From an uncultured Aquimarina sp. (GTDB lineage Bacteria > Bacteroidota > Bacteroidia > Flavobacteriales > Flavobacteriaceae): a stretch of DNA of 43,065 bases. Below, one piece after another: positions 19,366 through 29,692 of this stretch (its first letter is position 1; each line of letters starts with the position of its first letter). Both the position numbers and the translations under genes were made by a program. The notes below the pieces were generated by a model that worked only from the letters and a program-made list of their open reading frames with translations, searched no databases and was not told where the DNA came from. Location of the stretch: assembly GCA_937929895.1 (NCBI GenBank), contig CALFUO010000199.1, positions 1-43,065 of the forward strand. The letters run 5' to 3'.

Positions 19366-20679
19366 TTAGTTTCTTTCAGCTGGTGCTTCAACCTCTTGTT
19401 CGGTGGTAGGTGTTGCAGGATAGTAATATTCATCATCATCCTCACCTAAATCAATATTTTCAAACAGAATTTCATATGCATCAAACACAGCATTAAACTT
19501 GTTTTCCAATGCAGTAAAAGACCCATTTACATAGGTATCAAAATCAGCACTAGTCCCATCACTAAACAAGAATCTTGCGTTTATGATATCCTGTTCTTTT
19601 TCTACGTAATCTCCATAATTTTTATTAGGGTCATATACATATGTCCAGTACGTATCTTTATCCTTGTAAAATTGACTTTTAGCTATAGAATAATTATTAA
19701 TACTTAATTCTGCAGTAACATTACTATTCAACAACGCAATTTCTTCATCGATAGTTAAGTCTTTTTCAGAATTTAAACTATTATCATTAGCAGTCATAAA
19801 TACAACTGCATCTAAGAATGAAAAAGATACTTTAATATCATCTACTACATCTTCTACTGTCCCTGCGTTAGAATTAAAATTACCATTTGCAGCACTATCA
19901 AAACCAATCACTTTCTCTCCGTTTAGATTAAATGACATAGATTGAATGATTTTTCTATTATCTTGATTTGAATAGCTCGTATTTATTGACAAAGCTCCCA
20001 TTGTCGTAGTATTACTTAAAGTTACTGGAGCTATCTGACCCTCTTGGAAAGATGCAGAAAATTGTTGGCTAAATAAAGTCGTACCACCAATCTTTAATGT
20101 TGCATTAGCTAAAGTTGGTAATTCTTCTCCTTCAACTAAAGTACTATCAAAATCAGTTATACTAAAAACAGCCGTTTTTCCATCGTAATTAATATTATAG
20201 ATTTGATCATCACTATTTCCTGTCTTATCGAAGTCTTCTTTTACAGAATTCCATGTATAAATACCTTTACCTTCTGTAAAATCTGCCTTTAATGACAATG
20301 ATGCTAAATCAGCTGCTTGTGCAGCATTAAAGGCTATAATATCTCTATCGTTTGTTTTTACATCTGCAATGTTAGAAATTGTTTTAAGAGCTATATTCGA
20401 ATTCTTAACTTCTGTGTCGTCATCAGGTTGTAAAAACTCTGCTAGTTTAACTATTTCATTTAAAGAGGTATCATTTTTAAAAGCATCAACTTTATTTAAA
20501 AGTGCAATACTATTGTCTTCTAATTATTTTTTTCCATCCTGAACATTAAGTACACCTTTAAGAGTTGGAGCTTGAGGTTCTGTTAAAGTAGGATTGGGAG
20601 AGCTACCTCCATCATCATCACTTCCGCAAGAAGCTAATAATAAAGAAGAGCAAATAAAGATAGTTAGGGTCTTTTTCAT
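19366..20679 (-). pseudogene. Secreted lipoprotein gene interrupted by an in-frame nonsense codon
   Basis: ATG at 20679 gives MKKTLTIFICSSLLLASCGSDDDGGSSPNPTLTEPQAPTLKGVLNVQDGKK*LEDNSIALLNKVDAFKND..., continuing in the same frame into the 310-aa ORF ending at 19366; TAA is codon 52 (20524-20526). Confidence 0.85.
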
Positions 20680-20779
20680 ATTAAAATCATTTTATCGACT
20701 AAAATACTATTTTTAAATATAACAGTTACATTTAATCTGTAAATTACGTAAAAAAACGTTAAAAATCATTTTACAAAAA

Positions 20780-20808
20780 ACCGATAAGTTGAAGATTAAC
20801 TTATCGGT
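20780..20808 (-). terminator. Rho-independent terminator
   Basis: ACCGATAAGTT / AACTTATCGGT 11-bp stem, 7-nt loop, followed by a T-tract on the minus strand. Confidence 0.8.
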
Positions 20809-20845
20809 TCGAAAAACATTTTTGGGGAGAAATGCTTGCCTTTAG

Positions 20846-21288
20846 TTATTCTATAGTAATCGTGTTTCTTGGGGTTGCTACACGTTTGTAATTTCTTTCT
20901 ACTTGACCAGAGTCCTCATTGGTACGAATCGTTAACAAGTTTTGGTTTATAAAAACTTCCCCTTGTTGACTATTGCCTTCGGGTAAATCGATCGTAACTG
21001 TATTTCCTACAAAAGAGAATTTACCAATGACTTCTGCATTAGGTTCACACTGCAAAGTAGTTTCGTTTACTGAACTAGAATTGTTGTAGAAATTTCCACT
21101 TAACGCAAAAGTGATTCGATTTTGAAGATCACAAGAACTTAATGCTTGTCCTTGACTATTGATTTCTTTACTTAGTAACTCCCAGTTACCTGCGCTTCTT
21201 TATCGTACCGAATTTGGTTTTTGTCCTCCTGCTCGCAACTGCATAGCGAGACGAGTGCTATTAAAAGCACTAAAAACTTGGTTTTCAT
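20846..21288 (-). pseudogene. Lipocalin-like small lipoprotein gene disrupted by a frameshift
   Basis: ATG at 21288 gives MKTKFLVLLIALVSLCSCEQEDKNQIRYDKEAQVTGSY*; another frame continues GNWELLSKEINSQGQALSSCDLQNRITFALSGNFYNNSSSVNETTLQCEPNAEVIGKFSFVGNTVTIDL... to 20846. Confidence 0.8.
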
Positions 21289-21523
21289 AGTAATTTGTTT
21301 GTTTTGGAGTTCCAAATATAGCTGTCAACCTAATATTTAAAGGAGTTGTTCGACGAACTACACAGAAGATCATAAATGATCGACTCTCAAAAAATTGAAA
21401 CACAAATGAAATAAAAAATACTGTTTTGAAATGTTAAAATTTGAGTTAAGGCTCAATTTGAACGTCAAATATTAGTTATCAGATAGATAAAAATTGAAGA
21501 ACGAAACTGGTCTTTTTTAACTA

Positions 21524-21686
21524 ATACGATCTAAACCATAAAATGCAACATATATTAAGTTTACTTTTCTACTTTTTCTTCGTTTCAAAATGAAATCGTG
21601 GCTAGTGCTATGCTTTAATTTTACGCCTTGAAAAAGCGAAAATTAATTCTAAATATTTATGCCGCATTTTATGGTTTAAATCGTAT
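21524..21686. mobile_element. MITE-like element, full copy B (163 bp)
   Basis: TIRs atacgatctaaaccataaaatgc / gcattttatggtttaaatcgtat (23 bp, 1 mismatch); interior near-identical to copy A; no coding capacity. Confidence 0.8.
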
Positions 21687-21710
21687 AACTGATACATTGA
21701 AACTAACAAT

Positions 21711-22661
21711 TCAGAGATTTAAAAAGTCGATATTTCGTTTTAAACCTGAAAATTTAGTGCGTTTTACAGCAGACTTTTTAAACACTTTTCTAAAAACATC
21801 TTCTGTAATTTCTTGCCAATCTTGATAAGTCATTTCTAAAAGATCTGGATGCGGATTAAATAGAGGCTCATTATGAGATTTTGACATTCGATTCCAAGGA
21901 CATACATCCTGACAAACATCACAACCAAACATCCAATTATCAAATTTCCCCTGCATACTAGGCGGAAGGTTGTCTTTTAACTCAATTGTAAAATAGGAAA
22001 TACATTTACTTCCATCTACAACATAAGGTTCTACTATCGCCTGTGTAGGACAAGCATCCAAACAAGCAGTACAAGTTCCGCAATGATCTGTAGTTGCATG
22101 ATCGTATTCTAATTCGATATCTAAGATAAGTTCGGCTATAAAGAAAAAAGAACCAGCTCTTTTTTGTATTAAATTAGAGTTTTTCCCTGTCCATCCTAAA
22201 CCACTTTTAGCAGCCCACGCCTTATCCAAAACAGGTGCCGAATCTACAAATACACGTCCCGAAACCTCACCAATTTCTTGGTTTATAAATGCATGTAGTT
22301 CTCTTAGTTTCTTTTTGATGATATCGTGGTAATCCTGACCGTAAGCATATTTCGAAATCTTTGGTGCATTCGGATCGATTTGCTTTTCCTCTGTATAATA
22401 ATTTAAGAGTAATGATATTACACTTTTCGAACCTTCGACAAGCTTGGTAGGGTCTAAACGCTTATCAAAGTGATTTGCCATATAGCTCATTTGCCCATGA
22501 CAATTTTCCTGTAACCACTTTTCTAATCGAGGAGCTTCTTCTTCTAAAAATCCTGCCTTACTTATACCACATGACATAAAACCAATACGCTTGGCTTCTT
22601 CCTTAATCATTAAGGACCATTTAGAAGCATTGATCGTTTTATTCTGATGGGATTGTAGCAT
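21711..22661 (-). CDS. queG: Epoxyqueuosine reductase QueG
   Basis: Two 4Fe-4S motifs ([27 protein letters not shown]); '[30 protein letters not shown]'. Confidence 0.97.
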   Translation of the reverse strand: MLQSHQNKTINASKWSLMIKEEAKRIGFMSCGISKAGFLEEEAPRLEKWLQENCHGQMSYMANHFDKRLDPTKLVEGSKSVISLLLNYYTEEKQIDPNAPKISKYAYGQDYHDIIKKKLRELHAFINQEIGEVSGRVFVDSAPVLDKAWAAKSGLGWTGKNSNLIQKRAGSFFFIAELILDIELEYDHATTDHCGTCTACLDACPTQAIVEPYVVDGSKCISYFTIELKDNLPPSMQGKFDNWMFGCDVCQDVCPWNRMSKSHNEPLFNPHPDLLEMTYQDWQEITEDVFRKVFKKSAVKRTKFSGLKRNIDFLNL

Positions 22662-22693
22662 GAAATTATGAGATAATTATGATGTATAAATAA

Positions 22694-24022
22694 CTAGCAC
22701 TCTCTTGCTTCAAAACGCAAAAACAAATCCACGGGTCGTAATGTAATCAATGGTTCGTATTTGATTTCTTTTGCTACTGTAGTTACTTTAAAACGCTTTA
22801 TGATTTCTGTAATCACAACTAACATTTCGTACATCGCAAAGTTACTACCTACGCACATTCTAGGTCCTCCTCCGAAAGGAAAATAATTTCCAGAATAGGC
22901 TTTTACCCTCTCCTTTTCAAATCGATCTGGCAAGAATTCTGTTGACTTTTCCCAAAAATTAGAATTCCTATGGATTTCAAAAAAAGATATCAACAACTGT
23001 TCGCCCTTTTTAAATGTTAGATCTTTGTAGTAATCGTCTTCTATAGCTACTCTATCCGAAAAATAAGCAGGTGGATACAAACGCATAGATTCATCAATAC
23101 ATTGCTTTACAAAAGAAGCTTCTTCAAAAAGTCCCATAAGTGACTGTGACGCTGTAGAAAATGCACTTATTTCTTTCAATACTTTTTCTTGGACATCTTG
23201 GTTTTGCCCCAATAAACCTAATGTAAATGCCAATGCATTGGCTGTGGTCTCGTGCCCCGCAATAAAGAGTATAAGGATTTCATCTACCAGTTGTTCGGTA
23301 GTCATCTTCGTACCACCTTCGTAGGTACAATTCAAAAGGATATCTAGTAGGTTGTCAAATTCTCCTTGGGTCAATCTTCTTGCTTCAACCAATTCACCTA
23401 TAATCGATTGTAACTCTAAAGATAAATTTTTAGTATGCTTCCTTTTTCCCGAAACCTGACGCCACCAACGTAAGAAAGGAAAACGCAATTCAAAAATAAA
23501 ATCTTTTTGAACCTTTTCCATAATATGCTGAATACGATCGATGGTTTGGGTATCACAGGCATAGCCAAACAAAGATTCTGCAACAATTTTAAAGGCTAAA
23601 CTCGATGTTATTAGGTGGATATCAGCTTCCTTATCTGCTTCAATTTTTTCTATTTCACGAATAGCAACTTCTTTTATGATATTAGCAACAGTATTTAATT
23701 TCTTTTTGTAAAACGAAGGTTGAATTAATTTCCGTTGCTTTTTCCAATACGTTCCCGAAGAGGTAAGTAACCCATTACCAAGATAAAAAGCTAATCTATC
23801 AGTTTGATATGCGGATTTATGATATTTTTTTTCAGAAGTTTGAAGTACATACTTCACCAAATCTGCATCTCTTGTAAAAAGAGAACTTTGGTCGAAGCTA
23901 GTATGAATTCTAAACGTATCACCTGATCTTTCAAACCATTTATTATGATATTTTAAAGGATTTTTCATGATCTTAGGAGCATTCCACAATACTTCTAAAA
24001 AACGTACTTCTTTAATATCCAT
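22694..24022 (-). CDS. Cytochrome P450
   Basis: 'AGHETTANAL' I-helix, 'ESMRLYPPAY' ExxR, heme loop 'FPFGGGPRMCVGSNFAMYEM'. Confidence 0.97.
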   Translation of the reverse strand: MDIKEVRFLEVLWNAPKIMKNPLKYHNKWFERSGDTFRIHTSFDQSSLFTRDADLVKYVLQTSEKKYHKSAYQTDRLAFYLGNGLLTSSGTYWKKQRKLIQPSFYKKKLNTVANIIKEVAIREIEKIEADKEADIHLITSSLAFKIVAESLFGYACDTQTIDRIQHIMEKVQKDFIFELRFPFLRWWRQVSGKRKHTKNLSLELQSIIGELVEARRLTQGEFDNLLDILLNCTYEGGTKMTTEQLVDEILILFIAGHETTANALAFTLGLLGQNQDVQEKVLKEISAFSTASQSLMGLFEEASFVKQCIDESMRLYPPAYFSDRVAIEDDYYKDLTFKKGEQLLISFFEIHRNSNFWEKSTEFLPDRFEKERVKAYSGNYFPFGGGPRMCVGSNFAMYEMLVVITEIIKRFKVTTVAKEIKYEPLITLRPVDLFLRFEAREC

Positions 24023-24126
24023 TTCAATGTTATATCTATTACCCCAAGTTAAGTATTAAAGTATAGAGCCAAAACTACTTTTATGAAAAGCAAAACAATC
24101 CTTTAAAATTCAGTCCACAATGCGGA

Positions 24127-25149
24127 TTAAAATAGTTGTCCTTGTTCTGGCCCTTTAGTCTTCCCTAAATGACGATAAGCTAACTCTGTAACTTCACGAC
24201 CTCTAGGTGTTCTCATAATAAAACCCTGTTGGATTAAGAAAGGCTCATATACTTCCTCTATAGTCTCTGCACTTTCACTAACCGCTGTTGCTAAAGTAGT
24301 TAAACCGACTGGACCCCCTTTAAACTTTTCGATAATCGTAGTTAAAATCTTATTATCCATCTCATCTAAACCGAAAGCGTCAACATTTAAGGCTTTTAAG
24401 GAGAATCTTGCAATTTCTAGATCAATAGATCCGTTTCCTTTTATTTGTGCAAAATCTCGTACCCTACGCAATAAGGCATTCGCTATACGAGGGGTACCTC
24501 TACTTCTTCCTGCTATTTCAATAGCAGCTCTTTCGTCGATAGGTACTTGCAGAATTGCCGCACTACGTTGGATAATTGACGACAATAATTCTGTGGAATA
24601 GTATTGTAATCGAGATTGAATTCCGAAACGTGCACGCATAGGTGCTGTCAATAGCCCAGAACGTGTTGTTGCCCCTATCAAAGTAAATTCGTCCAAATGA
24701 ATTTGTACCGTTCTAGCATTTGGACCACTTTCGATCATGATATCGATTTTAAAGTCCTCCATAGCCGAATACAAGTATTCCTCTACTATAGGGCTCAATC
24801 GATGAATCTCATCGATAAAAAGCACATCTCTTGGCTCCAAATTGGTTAATAATCCCGCTAAGTCACCTGGCTTATCTAAAACAGGGCCTGAAGTGATCTT
24901 AATCCCTACTCCAAGCTCGTTAGCAACGATATTGGCCAAGGTCGTTTTACCCAAACCTGGAGGGCCGTGAAACAAGGTATGATCTAGTGCTTCACCTCTC
25001 ATATTTGCAGCTTTCACGAAAATCCCAAGATTTTCTAGCACCTGTTCTTGCCCAGCAAAATCATCGAAACTTAATGGTCTTAACGCCTTTTCGACATCGT
25101 GATCCTGTGGTGTGTAATTTTCGCTTGTAGGGTCTAAGTTTGAATTCAA
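24127..25149 (-). CDS. ruvB: Holliday junction branch migration DNA helicase RuvB
   Basis: '[12 protein letters not shown]', '[20 protein letters not shown]', '[23 protein letters not shown]'. Confidence 0.98.
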   Translation of the reverse strand: MNSNLDPTSENYTPQDHDVEKALRPLSFDDFAGQEQVLENLGIFVKAANMRGEALDHTLFHGPPGLGKTTLANIVANELGVGIKITSGPVLDKPGDLAGLLTNLEPRDVLFIDEIHRLSPIVEEYLYSAMEDFKIDIMIESGPNARTVQIHLDEFTLIGATTRSGLLTAPMRARFGIQSRLQYYSTELLSSIIQRSAAILQVPIDERAAIEIAGRSRGTPRIANALLRRVRDFAQIKGNGSIDLEIARFSLKALNVDAFGLDEMDNKILTTIIEKFKGGPVGLTTLATAVSESAETIEEVYEPFLIQQGFIMRTPRGREVTELAYRHLGKTKGPEQGQLF

Positions 25150-25204
25150 ATTAAATACTTTTTAGATCCCGTTTATCAATAATAAAAGACACCTATTTAA
25201 TAAG

Positions 25205-25228
25205 ATTCCCACCTACGTGGGAATGACG
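25205..25228. repeat. Short dispersed-type hairpin ATTCCCAC-CTAC-GTGGGAAT + GACG
   Basis: Perfect 8-bp inverted repeat in the intergenic region; resembles 'ATTCC..GGAATGACG' intergenic repeats common in Bacteroidota. Confidence 0.6.
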
Positions 25229-25298
25229 TGGCGATAGAAATACTATCAAATAATAGTGTTCGCTAATAACAAAAATAAGACTATCCCTAAAAATAAAA

Positions 25299-25318
25299 AA
25301 GCCCTCAAACGAGGGCTT
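25299..25318 (-). terminator. Rho-independent terminator of the act-cox operon
   Basis: AAGCCCTC-AAAC-GAGGGCTT stem-loop followed by a T-tract on the minus strand. Confidence 0.9.
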
Positions 25319-25348
25319 CTTAGTATAATAGTTTAGTCAATAGACTAA

Positions 25349-27133
25349 TTAGTGAGTCAATTCTTCTTCTCCTTCTTGTACAGGAGTTGTTTGTGGTGTA
25401 TAATCTTGTCCTTCTATTACATACTCACCGTTCTCTTTTGTCTTACTATAATCATAAGCCCAACGTTGAACAGTAGGTAATTCTGCTGGCCAGTTACCGT
25501 GAATGTGCTCTACCGGTGTAGTCCACTCTAAGGTATTAGATTTCCATGGATTTTGTTCAGCTTTCTTACCATAAAAGATAGAATAGATGAAGTTGTATAA
25601 GAACACTAACTGAGCCGCTGCTGTGATTAATGCAAACACTGTAATTAATACTTGTGTATCTGCTAAATCATCGAAGTAAGGAAAGTTAGTATACGTATAA
25701 TAACGTCTTGGTAAACCTGCCATACCTACAAAATGCATCGGGAAGAAAACCCCGTACGCACCAACTGCAGTTACCCAAAAGTGAACATATCCTAAATTCT
25801 TATTCATCATTTTCCCATACATCTTAGGGAACCAGTGGTACACCCCAGCAAATAAACCGTATAATGCAGAGATACCCATTACTAAGTGAAAGTGAGCTAC
25901 TACGAAATACGTATCATGTACATTAATATCTAATGTACTATCTCCTAAGATAATCCCTGTCAAACCACCAGTGATAAATGTAGATACTAACCCAATAGAA
26001 AATAACATTCCTGGGTTGAACTGTAAATTACCTTTCCAAAGTGTAGTAATGTAGTTAAATGACTTTACTGCGGATGGAATTGCAATTAATAATGTTGTAA
26101 ACGTAAATACCGATCCCAAAAATGGATTCATACCCGACACGAACATGTGGTGACCCCATACAATTGTAGATAAAAATGCAATTGCAATAATAGATCCAAC
26201 CATCGCACGGTAACCAAAAATTGGTTTACGAGCATTTGTTGCGATAATCTCTGAAGTGATCCCTAATGCTGGTAATAATACGATATATACCTCAGGGTGT
26301 CCTAAGAACCAGAATAAGTGCTCGAATAATACTGGAGAACCCCCTTGATTATGTAAAACTTCGCCTTGAATAAAGATATCACTTAAGTAAAATGAGGTAC
26401 CAAAACTTCTATCCATTATTAACAATAACGCTGCTGATAATAATACTGGGAAAGAAATAACCCCAATAACAGCCGTTACAAAGAAAGCCCAGATAGTCAA
26501 TGGAAGACGTGTCATAGACATTCCTTTAGTTCTTAAATTAATTACTGTTACAACGTAGTTTAAAGAACCTAATAAAGAGGATGCAATAAAGATCGCCATT
26601 GCTACTAACCAAAGTGTCATACCTAATCCAGAACCTGGCATTGCTTGTGGTAAAGCACTTAAAGGAGGATAAATAGTCCATCCTGCTGCTGCTGGTCCTG
26701 CTTCGATGAACAAAGAAAATACCATAATGATTGAACTTAAAAAGAACAACCAATAAGATACCATGTTCATGAATCCTGAAGCCATATCACGAGCTCCAAT
26801 CTGCAATGGAATTAATAAGTTACTAAACGTACCTGATAAACCTGCAGTTAATACGAAGAATACCATAATAGTACCATGAATGGTAACTAAAGCTAAATAA
26901 ACATTAGGATCCATAACCCCCTCTGGAGCCCATTTTCCTAACAATACTTCGAAAACCTGAAACGATTGTTCTGGCCATGCTAATTGCATACGGAATAATA
27001 ACGACATTCCGATTCCGATAATACCCATTAACAAACCAGTAATTAAGTACTGTTTTGAGATCATATGGTGATCTTCACTAAAGATATACTTAGTGATAAA
27101 AGTGTCTTTGTGGTGTCCGTGATCTGCTGACAT
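25349..27133 (-). CDS. Cytochrome c oxidase subunit I
   Basis: 'FWFLGHPEVYIVLLPALGITSEI', 'TIVWGHHMFVSGMNP', 'VHDTYFVVAHFHLVMGISALYG'. Confidence 0.98.
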   Translation of the reverse strand: MSADHGHHKDTFITKYIFSEDHHMISKQYLITGLLMGIIGIGMSLLFRMQLAWPEQSFQVFEVLLGKWAPEGVMDPNVYLALVTIHGTIMVFFVLTAGLSGTFSNLLIPLQIGARDMASGFMNMVSYWLFFLSSIIMVFSLFIEAGPAAAGWTIYPPLSALPQAMPGSGLGMTLWLVAMAIFIASSLLGSLNYVVTVINLRTKGMSMTRLPLTIWAFFVTAVIGVISFPVLLSAALLLIMDRSFGTSFYLSDIFIQGEVLHNQGGSPVLFEHLFWFLGHPEVYIVLLPALGITSEIIATNARKPIFGYRAMVGSIIAIAFLSTIVWGHHMFVSGMNPFLGSVFTFTTLLIAIPSAVKSFNYITTLWKGNLQFNPGMLFSIGLVSTFITGGLTGIILGDSTLDINVHDTYFVVAHFHLVMGISALYGLFAGVYHWFPKMYGKMMNKNLGYVHFWVTAVGAYGVFFPMHFVGMAGLPRRYYTYTNFPYFDDLADTQVLITVFALITAAAQLVFLYNFIYSIFYGKKAEQNPWKSNTLEWTTPVEHIHGNWPAELPTVQRWAYDYSKTKENGEYVIEGQDYTPQTTPVQEGEEELTH

Positions 27134-27167
27134 ATCCTCTATCTCTTTTTAATAAAATTATTAAATA

Positions 27168-28229
27168 TTATTTAGACACTACTTGTCTGAAAGTCTTTTG
27201 TTCGGCTAACCAATTGTTAAAATCTTCTTCAGATTCTACAACAATTTTCATTTGCATATTGTAATGAGAAGCACCACAAATCTTATTACATAATAAATAG
27301 TAATCAAATTCGTATGGTTCTAAAGCTTCTTCTCCCTTAGCAATCAATTTTTGGCTATTCTCTCTACGAACGTTGTTGATTGTCTCAACTTTTTCTAACA
27401 TAAAGTCTGTCTGACGCATTTCTTCAGTCGTCTTAATTGGCGTGTACGCAAATTCAGTAATCATACCAGGTACTACGTTCATTTGTGCTCTAAAGAAAGG
27501 CATGTAGGCTGAATGTAATACATCTTGAGAACGCAATTTGAAAATTACCTTTTTATTTACTGGTAAGTGCAGTTCGTTAGTGATGATATCATCTTGACCG
27601 TAATTATCAGACTCGTCAACCCCTAAAGTATTTACTCCTTCAATGAAACGTACATTAGCTTTTCCTAATTCGTTATCTGCTCCCGCATACCTTGCTCTCC
27701 AGGCAAACTGATAAGCGTATAATTCAACTACCATAGCATCCTCCTCTTCATCAATATGCATGATATCAACCCAAGTATATAAACCGTAGATGATCAAACC
27801 TGCAAGTGTAATAATTGGAATACCTGTCCAAATTAACTCTAACGTGTGGCTATCTGCGAAGAATAAAGCCTTTTGGTCTTTTTTTCCTCTATACTTATAA
27901 GCGAAGAAGTGTAATAAAAACTGTGTACAAATTTGAACAAACATAATTAGTACTACTGAAATCTTCATTAACATATCATAGCCCTTACCGTGCTCAGAAG
28001 CAGTTTCTGGTAAGAAATAAGAATTATAGCTGATAAAGCAGTATGCCATTAATCCGTATAGGAAAATCACGAAAGCCAACATTAACTTTCCTTGTGTCTG
28101 GTTGTCTTTATCGTTTGCTATTTCTGAAGTATCTGAATCTCCTCCTAGAGTAAACTTGTAAATCTTTGAAAGTTGCCATACAGAAACTCCCAAAAGGGCT
28201 ACAATTAGTAAGATTAAAAATATCGTCAT
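27168..28229 (-). CDS. Cytochrome c oxidase subunit II
   Basis: 'AYQFAWRARYAG', 'DVLHSAYMPFFRAQMNVVPGM', 'YYLLCNKICGASHYNMQMKIVVE' CuA motif. Confidence 0.97.
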   Translation of the reverse strand: MTIFLILLIVALLGVSVWQLSKIYKFTLGGDSDTSEIANDKDNQTQGKLMLAFVIFLYGLMAYCFISYNSYFLPETASEHGKGYDMLMKISVVLIMFVQICTQFLLHFFAYKYRGKKDQKALFFADSHTLELIWTGIPIITLAGLIIYGLYTWVDIMHIDEEEDAMVVELYAYQFAWRARYAGADNELGKANVRFIEGVNTLGVDESDNYGQDDIITNELHLPVNKKVIFKLRSQDVLHSAYMPFFRAQMNVVPGMITEFAYTPIKTTEEMRQTDFMLEKVETINNVRRENSQKLIAKGEEALEPYEFDYYLLCNKICGASHYNMQMKIVVESEEDFNNWLAEQKTFRQVVSK

Positions 28230-28263
28230 TGCTCGTTATCTTATAATTAAATACTTCTTTTTA

Positions 28264-29670
28264 TTAATAATGGAAATGTTTACTCTCTTCTAAGTAAGGA
28301 TTTCCTGATGGTTCTAAATCAGCTTTAGTAAGTGCTTTTGTTACAACAAAGATGAATAATCCTAAGAACAACGCTACTGCACTAATTTCTGGTAAACCTA
28401 TTGACCATGATACCCCTACTGTTGCAGGCATTACCATGTTATAAATATCAATGTAGTGACCTATTAAGATGACAATACCAACAGTTACGATAATAAAGTT
28501 GATACGTTTGAAATCAGAGTTCATTAACACCAACAATGGGAACACTAAGTTTAATGCTACCATACCGAAGAATGGTAATGTATAATCGTTAATACGCGTT
28601 ACGAAATAAGTAACCTCTTCTGGAATATCGGAATACCAAATCAACATGAATTGAGAGAACCATAAGTAGGTCCAGAAAATGCTAATACCAAACATAAACT
28701 TTGCTAAATCGTGTAAATGGCTATTATTCACTTTAGCTAAGTATCCCTTAGACTTTAAGAAAATTGTAGTTAATGCTATTACAGTGATTCCACTTACAAA
28801 CATACTAGCAAACACATACCATCCAAATAAGGTACTAAACCAGTGCGGATCGAAACTCATAATCCAGTCCCAAGACATCATAGATTCAGAGTAAATAAAT
28901 ACTACTAAAAATACTGCTGCTGCTTTAAAACTTTTCTTATACCATACATTTCCTGCAGGTTCCTCATCTTGTTTTCTAGAAAACTTAACTGCGAAATGTC
29001 TATATACATTCCAAGCAATTAAATACAATGCTGCACGGATTAAGAATGCTGGTACGTTTAACCAACCTTGTTTTCCTTGAAGTAATTCGTCGTGAGCAAC
29101 TACTTCAGAATCCATCCACACAAATAAGTGATTTAAATGGAAACCTGATAATGCCAAAATGATAAACACGATTATTCCTCCAGGAAGTAAGTAAGCAGTA
29201 ATTGCTTCCATCACTCTGAACAATAATGGTGACCATCCTGCTTGAGCCGCAAATTGAATTGCATAAAACACTAACACTCCCAACGCAATCATAAAGAAAA
29301 AGAATGCTGCAACATATAACGCTGCCCAAGGCTTGTTTTGTAATTGGTGTAGAACGTGATGTAAATGTTTTTCGTGTTCAGTATGCGCCTCATCTTGAAC
29401 AGTTACTTCATGAGTATTATGTCCATGTGCATCTTCTCCATGCGCTGCGTGATGACTCTCCGCTTTATGAGCATCTCCGTGGCTATCATGATCAGCAGCA
29501 TGCGCATCTCCGTGCGATGCTCCATGTCCGCCATGATGCTGACTAGCTAAAATTTGCTCTACTTCTTCTGTTGAACTCGGTGCACTTGAAAAGCTAATTG
29601 CCAAACCAATGATTCCTAAAACCATTAGCACAAGTGGTAATATCTTTATATTATTTTTGAATGTGTTCAT
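28264..29670 (-). CDS. actF: Alternative complex III quinol:cytochrome c oxidoreductase membrane subunit ActF, His-rich N-terminal segment
   Basis: Multi-TM protein at the actF position of the operon; His/Asp-rich segment after TM1. Confidence 0.87.
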   Translation of the reverse strand: MNTFKNNIKILPLVLMVLGIIGLAISFSSAPSSTEEVEQILASQHHGGHGASHGDAHAADHDSHGDAHKAESHHAAHGEDAHGHNTHEVTVQDEAHTEHEKHLHHVLHQLQNKPWAALYVAAFFFFMIALGVLVFYAIQFAAQAGWSPLLFRVMEAITAYLLPGGIIVFIILALSGFHLNHLFVWMDSEVVAHDELLQGKQGWLNVPAFLIRAALYLIAWNVYRHFAVKFSRKQDEEPAGNVWYKKSFKAAAVFLVVFIYSESMMSWDWIMSFDPHWFSTLFGWYVFASMFVSGITVIALTTIFLKSKGYLAKVNNSHLHDLAKFMFGISIFWTYLWFSQFMLIWYSDIPEEVTYFVTRINDYTLPFFGMVALNLVFPLLVLMNSDFKRINFIIVTVGIVILIGHYIDIYNMVMPATVGVSWSIGLPEISAVALFLGLFIFVVTKALTKADLEPSGNPYLEESKHFHY

Positions 29671-29692
29671 AACTTTAAACCAGAGTCCTTAA

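Noticed and set aside
20524-20526. Programmed stop-codon readthrough or recoding (for example selenocysteine-like)
   Set aside because: The stop is TAA beside an A-run in a lipoprotein with no redox motif; nonsense mutation or sequencing error is simpler.
21628-21825. 65-aa + strand ORF
   Set aside because: It starts inside the MITE-like element and runs antisense into the 3' end of queG; no recognisable protein features.
29304-29550. Overlapping + strand ORFs, His/Met-rich, opposite actF
   Set aside because: Antisense shadow of the His-rich coding segment of actF; composition fully explained by the real gene.
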